Source of the DNA: Candidatus Omnitrophota bacterium
GTDB taxonomy: Bacteria > Omnitrophota > Koll11 > Zapsychrales > Fredricksoniimonadaceae
DNA length: 38,803 bases
Assembly: GCA_015233705.1 (NCBI GenBank)
Contig: JADFXE010000003.1
Coordinates: forward strand, 4,735-43,537
Direction: 5' to 3'
The translations under genes and the position numbers were made by a program. The notes under the pieces were generated by a model. That model was not told where the DNA came from and made no database searches. It saw only the letters and a list, made by a program, of their open reading frames with translations. Below are positions 33,495-38,803 of this stretch, in pieces (position 1 is the stretch's first letter; every line of letters begins with the position of its first letter).

Positions 33495-35521
33495 GCGGCG
33501 TAGTGGCGCAGGAAGAATTCCTGGGCATTGAACTTGTCCTCATCCGCCTTCAAAAACGCATACGATCGCTGCGGCAGGAGGCGGCGCACTTTCTGGTTAT
33601 CCTTCCAGGAAGTCTCGAGAATAAAACGCAGCTGCTCCTTGAGGTCTTCCTTCTGGATCTCGAACATGAGCTCGATGCGCCGGTCAAAGTTGCGCGACAT
33701 CCAGTCAGCCGATGAAAGAAAGACCCGGAAGTCGGAATTATTGTTAAAAAGAAAGATGCGGCTATGCTCCAGGAACCGGCCGACCAGGCTCTTGACCGTG
33801 ATGTTCTCGCTCAACCCCGGCAGGCCGGGAACCAGAATGCAGATCCCGCGGACGATCAGTTGAATCTTAACCCCTTCGCATGAGGCCTCATAAAGTTTAT
33901 TGACGATCTTGGGATCTTCCAACGAATTCATCTTGGCAAAAATAAAGCCGTTCTTGTACGCCTTCTGATATTCGATCTCCTTGTCGATCATCTCGAAGAA
34001 ATACTCGCGCAGATCGTACGGTGAGGAAATGACACGCTTCCATCGCGCCGGCTGGGAATAGCCGGTAATAACGTTAAACACATCCGAAATGTCGCGGGCA
34101 AAATCATCGTTGGCCGTAAAATAGCCGATATCCGTATAAACCCGAGCGGTTTTCTCGTTGTAATTTCCCGTCGAAAGATGAACATAACGGCGTGTGCGGC
34201 CCTCCTCGCGGCGGATCACCAGCGTGATCTTGGAATGGATCTTGACGCCGGGAATGCCGTAGATCACATGACACCCGGCCTCCTCCAGCTGACGGGCCCA
34301 GGCAATGTTACGCTCCTCATCAAAGCGCGCCTTGATCTCGACCAGAACCGTGACCTGTTTCTTGTTCTTGGCCGCGGTCTTCAGGCTCGCCACGATCTCG
34401 GAGTCCTCGCTCGCCCGGTAAAGCGTCATCTTGATCGCCAGCACATCCGGATCGTTCGCCGCGGTTTTGATGAGGTCCACCGTCGGCTGGAACGACTGAT
34501 ACGGCACGTGAATCAAGAAATCCCCTTCCTTCATCCGGTCAAAGATATTGTCGTAAGCGATCTTGCCGGAGGTCAACGCCGGATAGGACAGCTGCGGCTC
34601 AGGAACCTGGCTAAGAAGCTGGAACAAAAATGTCAGGTCGATCTCGCCGCTGATAAAGGTCGTTTCCTCCTTGAGGAATCCCAGCGCCTCGGTCAGGACA
34701 TCCTGAAGCCCCTCCGGACAACCCTTCTCAATGCACAGCTGGACCACGCGGGCTGACGGACGCTTCTTGATCTCCTCCTCAATAGACTTGAGAAGATTTG
34801 GTGAGAATTCCTCGTCCACGGCCAGTTCACTGTCGCGCATCAGGCGGAACAAAGTCGCCCCGGTAATATCGTAACCGCGAAAAAAGGCCTTCAGGTTCTC
34901 GCGAATGATCTCATCGATCAGAATGAACTCGTAGGCATCCTTGGCCGACGGCAGCTTAACAAGACGCGAAACACCCAGCGGAATAGGAATGATCGCCAGA
35001 TGCGGCGCGTCCTTGCGCATGAGATGCACCGCAAAAGAAATGGTGCGGGAAGCCAGGACCGGAAACGGATGGCCCTGGTCGATCGCCATCGGCGTGATGA
35101 TCGGATACAGTGTCGTATCAAAGAACCGCTTCACAAACTTCTGCTGCTCGCTGTCCAGCTGGTCCGCCTTCTTGATCACGATCTTCTTCTGGGCCAGTTC
35201 AGGCTTCAGCTTTTCCTCATAAATGCGGTACAGCCGCTGGATGAGCTCCTCGGTCTTTTCAGTAACCTGACGATAGGTGTCCTGGGGAAAATACCCGTAA
35301 TTATCCTGACGATTGTACTGGGCATCCAAAAGGCGCCTTATCCCTGCCACCCGAACCATGAAAAACTCATCCAGGTTATTGGCAAAGATCGCCAGAAAGC
35401 GCAGGCGCTCCAAAAGAGGATTCCCGGCCTCAACAGATTCCTCGAGCACGCGCTCGTTAAACTGAAGCCAACTCATGTCCCGGTGGATAAATTTATCTTT
35501 GTCCTGAAGCTGTTCGGCCAT
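33491..35521 (-). CDS. ppk1: Polyphosphate kinase 1
   Basis: Ppk1 builds polyphosphate from ATP, reversibly, through a phosphohistidine intermediate. The 676-residue product starts with the N-terminal family motif H-R-D-M-S-W-L-Q-F-N-E-R-V-L and contains N-N-L-D-E-F-F-M-V-R-V-A-G, P-Y-Q-S-F, and the catalytic region K-I-H-S-K-I-T-L-V with H-L-S-T-G-N-Y-N-E-K-T-A-R-V-Y-T-D. The reading frame is open 48 codons upstream, but the ATG at 35521, one base after the ppx stop, gives the proper N terminus. It is coupled to ppx before it and to CHAD after it. Confidence 0.96.
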   Translation of the reverse strand: MAEQLQDKDKFIHRDMSWLQFNERVLEESVEAGNPLLERLRFLAIFANNLDEFFMVRVAGIRRLLDAQYNRQDNYGYFPQDTYRQVTEKTEELIQRLYRIYEEKLKPELAQKKIVIKKADQLDSEQQKFVKRFFDTTLYPIITPMAIDQGHPFPVLASRTISFAVHLMRKDAPHLAIIPIPLGVSRLVKLPSAKDAYEFILIDEIIRENLKAFFRGYDITGATLFRLMRDSELAVDEEFSPNLLKSIEEEIKKRPSARVVQLCIEKGCPEGLQDVLTEALGFLKEETTFISGEIDLTFLFQLLSQVPEPQLSYPALTSGKIAYDNIFDRMKEGDFLIHVPYQSFQPTVDLIKTAANDPDVLAIKMTLYRASEDSEIVASLKTAAKNKKQVTVLVEIKARFDEERNIAWARQLEEAGCHVIYGIPGVKIHSKITLVIRREEGRTRRYVHLSTGNYNEKTARVYTDIGYFTANDDFARDISDVFNVITGYSQPARWKRVISSPYDLREYFFEMIDKEIEYQKAYKNGFIFAKMNSLEDPKIVNKLYEASCEGVKIQLIVRGICILVPGLPGLSENITVKSLVGRFLEHSRIFLFNNNSDFRVFLSSADWMSRNFDRRIELMFEIQKEDLKEQLRFILETSWKDNQKVRRLLPQRSYAFLKADEDKFNAQEFFLRHYAA

Positions 35522-35522
35522 A

Positions 35523-37055
35523 TCAGAAATTCTCGTTGATGACAATCTTGAGCTTGCTGCCACTGATAGTCTCAAAAAGCTCCTTCTTTTCCATAAAATC
35601 ATTCTTCTCGAGGAGAAAATTCTCCTTGGTATCGACCTGAAGGACGATATCATCACTCTTGCCATTAAGAACGTGCAAGGCCTTCACCTTCTGGCGGTGC
35701 GAATGGTCAAGCGCATTGGCGATTCGCAGCAGTGCCGCCAACTTCTGCACCACGATTTGTTTATCCTCCGAAATGCTGTTGTAGACCAAGTGGGACTTGG
35801 CCGGGTCGCTGCGACGGTGATAGCGGGCCACACAGGCAATGATCTTAATTTCCTCATCCGTCAGGCGAAACAGGTTGAGGGAACTGATGATGTATTCCGA
35901 ATGCTTGTGGTGCGAGCGATTCGAAATGAATTTCCCGATGTCGTGCAGATACGCGGCCAGCATCAGATACAGAAGCTCATTCTCCTCAAGGCCGAGATGA
36001 TGCCCCACGCCCTCAAAGAGCGACTTGGACAAATGCGCCACATGTTTGGCGTGATCCAAATTGACATTGTATTGCTCGCAAATCGAATGGGCGACAGACA
36101 CCAGCTGGTTGCCCTTGTTGTAGCGCTTGGAAAGTTCCAGACTGAGGACCTTGTTCGCCAGGACCGCCTCAGCAAGCGACGTTTCCAAAATATACACGTG
36201 CGGATTCTGCGTCAAAGAAAAGAACATCTTGAGGATGATCATATACGGCAGAAGCGTGTCCACATTCTCTGCCGGAAGATCGTATTCCGCGGCGATCTCC
36301 TCCGGAGCCTTGGTCGACAGCTCGGCGATCACCTTCTCGACTTCCTGGACGCTAAACTGGAAGAAATTTGTCGAAACCTTGGTGTGCGGCAGGATGGCCT
36401 TGAGATATTCCTGATTCTCATCGATCAAGAAGATGTCGTCCACGTGCGCCCGCGGCAGGCGGCTCTCAAAATAGGAGAACTCATTCTCGATATACTCCTG
36501 GATCGTCTCGGCCAGCTCTTCGCGGCTCCCGTCGACCTTGCTCATCAATTGCTTGAAACGTAGCGAGCCCAGCGCAAGCCCCATGTTCATCAGGGAAAAG
36601 CCCTTCTTGAGAAGCGAGATATCCAGACTGCCCGCGCCCATTTCCGCGATCAGCAGGTTCTTGTTGTGGATCGGATACGTGTCCTTGAGCTTGTAGGAAA
36701 TGTAGGCGTCAATATAAAAGACAATGTCGCCGACATTCAGAACCTCGATCTCCAGGCCGGTCTTTCGGCGGACCGTATCGACAAAAATATTGCGGTTGCT
36801 GGCCTCGCGCACGGCGGTGGTCGCGATCACAAAGACCTGGCGGATCTCGTACTCGGCCAGAACCTTCTTGTATTTCTCAAGGATATTGATCGTCAGGTTG
36901 ATGAGCTCCTGGGTGATGTGCCCCTTGATGAACGTCGCCCGCCCGATAGGAACGATATTCTTGAGGGATTCCAGGATCATCACGTCACCGGAAGTCGTCT
37001 CACCGATCAGAAGCTTGATGGAATTGGAACCGATATCGATTACACCTGCAGCCAT
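35523..37055 (-). CDS. ppx: Ppx/GppA family exopolyphosphatase
   Basis: Removes terminal phosphate from polyphosphate, or hydrolyses pppGpp; the family does both. The 510 residues begin with the actin-fold phosphate loop V-I-D-I-G-S-N-S-I-K-L-L-I and include A-T-T-A-V-R-E-A-S-N-R. In the second loop, A-E-M-G-A-G-S-L-D-I-S replaces the usual D-I-G-G-G-S. The C-terminal part is an HD domain (Y-L-H-D-I-G-K-F-I, A-R-Y-H-R-R, L-L-R-I-A-N-A-L-D-H-S-H). GAGGAG precedes the ATG. It heads a four-gene operon with ppk1, CHAD and the phosphoesterase-HD fusion. The altered second loop leaves its exact activity open. Confidence 0.93.
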   Translation of the reverse strand: MAAGVIDIGSNSIKLLIGETTSGDVMILESLKNIVPIGRATFIKGHITQELINLTINILEKYKKVLAEYEIRQVFVIATTAVREASNRNIFVDTVRRKTGLEIEVLNVGDIVFYIDAYISYKLKDTYPIHNKNLLIAEMGAGSLDISLLKKGFSLMNMGLALGSLRFKQLMSKVDGSREELAETIQEYIENEFSYFESRLPRAHVDDIFLIDENQEYLKAILPHTKVSTNFFQFSVQEVEKVIAELSTKAPEEIAAEYDLPAENVDTLLPYMIILKMFFSLTQNPHVYILETSLAEAVLANKVLSLELSKRYNKGNQLVSVAHSICEQYNVNLDHAKHVAHLSKSLFEGVGHHLGLEENELLYLMLAAYLHDIGKFISNRSHHKHSEYIISSLNLFRLTDEEIKIIACVARYHRRSDPAKSHLVYNSISEDKQIVVQKLAALLRIANALDHSHRQKVKALHVLNGKSDDIVLQVDTKENFLLEKNDFMEKKELFETISGSKLKIVINENF

Positions 37056-37079
37056 ACTTTTCTCTCCTCACAGGAAGTA

Positions 37080-37108
37080 ACTGTACCACATGACGTCGAG
37101 GTTGGCAA
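37080..37108 (-). promoter_or_regulatory. Predicted promoter of the ppx-ppk1 operon
   Basis: Minus-strand TTGCCA (37108-37103, five of six) and TACAGT (37085-37080, four of six) with a 17-base spacer, about 25 bases ahead of the ppx start. A weak hairpin followed by six T residues, between about 37125 and 37165, may end the upstream transcript. Confidence 0.45.
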
Positions 37109-37191
37109 TCTCTTCGCCGGAGTCTCGAAAAAACAGAAGGCACACGACATTGAACACGCATCCATCTTCCGTGTCCTGAGTCCTGTGCCCA

Positions 37192-38803
37192 TTAAATAAT
37201 CCTGACCTTGAGCAACTCCCCCAGCATCTCAAACGCCCGGCACCAGCGCCGGGCCGTCTCATCGTTCTCCGCCGCCGCCTTTCGGGCACGATACAAGGTC
37301 TGCCCGATCGCGTAATAGATATTCTGCGCCTTCCAGAAATCCAGCTCCAGACGAAGGACATCCAACAGCTTCAGCAACGCGGCCAGATACTCCAAAATGT
37401 CCGCATTATCCGGAGACTTGGCAAACTGCATCATCAGCTCATTGACCTTGTGCCCGCCGATGAACTCCAAATTCTCCTTGTCCCGCTTAAACGGCCAATT
37501 GCTGACCTCGCGCACCAGGCGATTTAACTTGTCGAGCGGAATATTCTCCATCTCCAAAAGACGGACCATGTCGCGGTTCAAAACGAACTCAACAACCCCT
37601 GACAAAATCTTTGGCAGCGGCATGCGGTTTTCATTGATCATGCGGATGAGCGAGAAGTGATCTTCATAGATCTTGCGAAACGAAGTCTCGACCTCCTGCA
37701 TCGTGCTTTCAAAAATGCTGTCGAGGATCATCTGCTGTTCGTGCTGGAAAAGATGCCACAGGGAATAATTCTTTGTGCCGTAGTAGCGATTGATGACCTG
37801 GATCGTCCGCGGGATGTCACCCTCTGAAAACATGGTCTGAACCTCGCGCAGGACGCGATTGAAATAGGCCTCATCCTTGAAGTAATCGACACCGGTAATA
37901 AAATTATGATCCCCCAAATGAAGAACGGCGAACTGAACATCAAAGGTGGTCCAGGTGACCTCCGAACAGATCTCCGCACGGCCGATGACCAGCTGGAGCT
38001 TGCCGTTCAGCTGCTTTTCGTAAAACTTGCGCCGAACCGTAAAGCAGTACATCTCCGATTCATCGGCATAATTCGTATACAGAGAGCTCATCGCATAGTG
38101 CGCGCCGACCCTGAGAATATCCACGATCGACGGCTCAACATAATTCTTGTAGATCCGTGCGCCATTGTCCGCCTCAGGGACATTGCTCTTGGCCTTTCCC
38201 AAAAGCTCGATGAAACCAAGCTCTAACTCCTCGCCGGTCACACGGCGGATGAGCTGGATCGCGCGCGCCGCATACTTGATAATCTGCACGGTCTCGATCC
38301 CCGAGATATCGTCAAAGAACCATCCGCAGCTGGTATACATGAGCTGCGCATTCCTCTGCAGCTCCAGGCAGCGCAGGATCTTGTTCTTTTCCTCAACGCT
38401 TAATCCCGGCCTGACCTTCTGTTCCAGGAAACGCTCGACGGACTCATGCCGCCGGTCGAGAATGACCTGGATATACTCATCCCGAAGCGCCCAGACATCG
38501 CTGACATAAGCCTGCAGTTCCCTCTCGAACACGACCGCCGCGCGGTCACGAAGCCAGTCCAGGGCCTTTCGCAAAGGCGCGCGCCAGTGCTGATGCCAGC
38601 CGGGCTTCCCGCCGGAATTGCATCCGCAATTGTCCCGCCAACGCTCAACGCCATGAATACAGCTCCAGGAACTTTTCTCAACGATCTCGACCTCATACTG
38701 CGGAGGATGTTTTTCCAAATATTCGCCGTAGACGGTCAGCCTGGCCCCACCGTTCTTTTCAATATAATGCAACCCGTAGGCCAAACCCATGTCACCGAAC
38801 TTG
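37192..38803 (-). CDS. GH57-like protein with DUF3536 region, C-terminal part (cut by window edge)
   Basis: The frame is open to the right edge, so the N terminus is missing; the visible 536 residues are the DUF3536-type C-terminal region that follows a glycoside hydrolase 57 barrel in this family. Family marks include S-W-S-C-I-H-G-V-E-R-W-R-D-N-C-G-C and H-Q-H-W-R-A-P-L-R-K-A-L-D-W-L-R-D, then T-S-C-G-W-F-F-D-D-I-S-G. The rest is helical. GH57 members act on alpha-glucans such as glycogen; whether this one does cannot be judged without its catalytic domain. It precedes the polyphosphate operon on the same strand by 136 bases. An in-frame ATG at 38790 is internal to the conserved sequence, not the start. 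Confidence 0.8.
   Translation of the reverse strand, partial: KFGDMGLAYGLHYIEKNGGARLTVYGEYLEKHPPQYEVEIVEKSSWSCIHGVERWRDNCGCNSGGKPGWHQHWRAPLRKALDWLRDRAAVVFERELQAYVSDVWALRDEYIQVILDRRHESVERFLEQKVRPGLSVEEKNKILRCLELQRNAQLMYTSCGWFFDDISGIETVQIIKYAARAIQLIRRVTGEELELGFIELLGKAKSNVPEADNGARIYKNYVEPSIVDILRVGAHYAMSSLYTNYADESEMYCFTVRRKFYEKQLNGKLQLVIGRAEICSEVTWTTFDVQFAVLHLGDHNFITGVDYFKDEAYFNRVLREVQTMFSEGDIPRTIQVINRYYGTKNYSLWHLFQHEQQMILDSIFESTMQEVETSFRKIYEDHFSLIRMINENRMPLPKILSGVVEFVLNRDMVRLLEMENIPLDKLNRLVREVSNWPFKRDKENLEFIGGHKVNELMMQFAKSPDNADILEYLAALLKLLDVLRLELDFWKAQNIYYAIGQTLYRARKAAAENDETARRWCRAFEMLGELLKVRII

Noticed and set aside
1..38803. tRNA or rRNA genes, CRISPR arrays, prophage genes.
   Set aside because: None seen on either strand by eye; no regular spaced repeats and no cloverleaf-like sequence was recognised.

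Overview
The window reads as a stretch of Gram-negative chromosome. It encodes lipoprotein signal peptides with a lipobox, apolipoprotein N-acyltransferase (Lnt), an ETF-quinone oxidoreductase, type III glutamine synthetase, and a giant secreted protein of a kind I associate with Candidatus Omnitrophota (PVC superphylum). That taxonomic placement is inferred from gene content and is only moderately secure. No rRNA, tRNA, CRISPR array or phage genes were seen. Most genes lie on the minus strand.

Layout. 1-7332: a minus-strand nitrogen operon of gltB, gltD, a TPR lipoprotein and lnt (cut by the left edge), with a plausible promoter ahead of gltB. 7375-10799: a glycosylation operon of two tandem GT2 glycosyltransferases and a GT-C/GT39-like membrane transferase. 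10869-13245: a convergent pair, a plus-strand multispanning membrane protein and a membrane-anchored TPR protein. 13289-19257: glutamine-linked metabolism, comprising NadE, a class I glutamine amidotransferase, type III glutamine synthetase (glnN) and a GAF-GAF-ANTAR protein. 19277-21403: ETF-QO and a peptidoglycan-binding lipoprotein. 21525-23117: a plus-strand membrane protein with TPR repeats. 23223-27525: a giant secreted protein with a UDPGP-like segment, split by a one-base frameshift. 27618-29048: an IS481-like insertion sequence with its target duplication. 29300-29620: a decayed paralogue of the giant gene's 5' end. 29949-31277: a ROK kinase with an Mth938-like tail. 31272-37055: a polyphosphate operon of ppx, ppk1, CHAD and a metallophosphoesterase-HD fusion. 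37192-38803: a GH57/DUF3536 protein cut by the right edge.

The most interesting system is the control of glutamine synthetase. The glnN leader starts with a near-consensus promoter. It can fold into two hairpins with six-base loops that carry A at loop position 1 and G at position 4. The second hairpin shares bases with the 5' arm of a 16-bp intrinsic terminator. This is the layout known for ANTAR antiterminators, and the gene just upstream encodes a GAF-GAF-ANTAR protein. The predicted circuit is that the sensor GAF domains govern RNA binding by ANTAR, which blocks the terminator and allows glnN expression. GlnN and GltBD together would form the GS-GOGAT ammonium assimilation cycle, and NadE and the amidotransferase consume the glutamine.

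The second theme is polyphosphate. Synthesis (Ppk1), degradation (Ppx), binding (CHAD) and a novel-looking phosphoesterase-HD fusion are translationally coupled. The third is the giant secreted protein family, present as one frameshifted gene and one pseudogene fragment with an IS between them.
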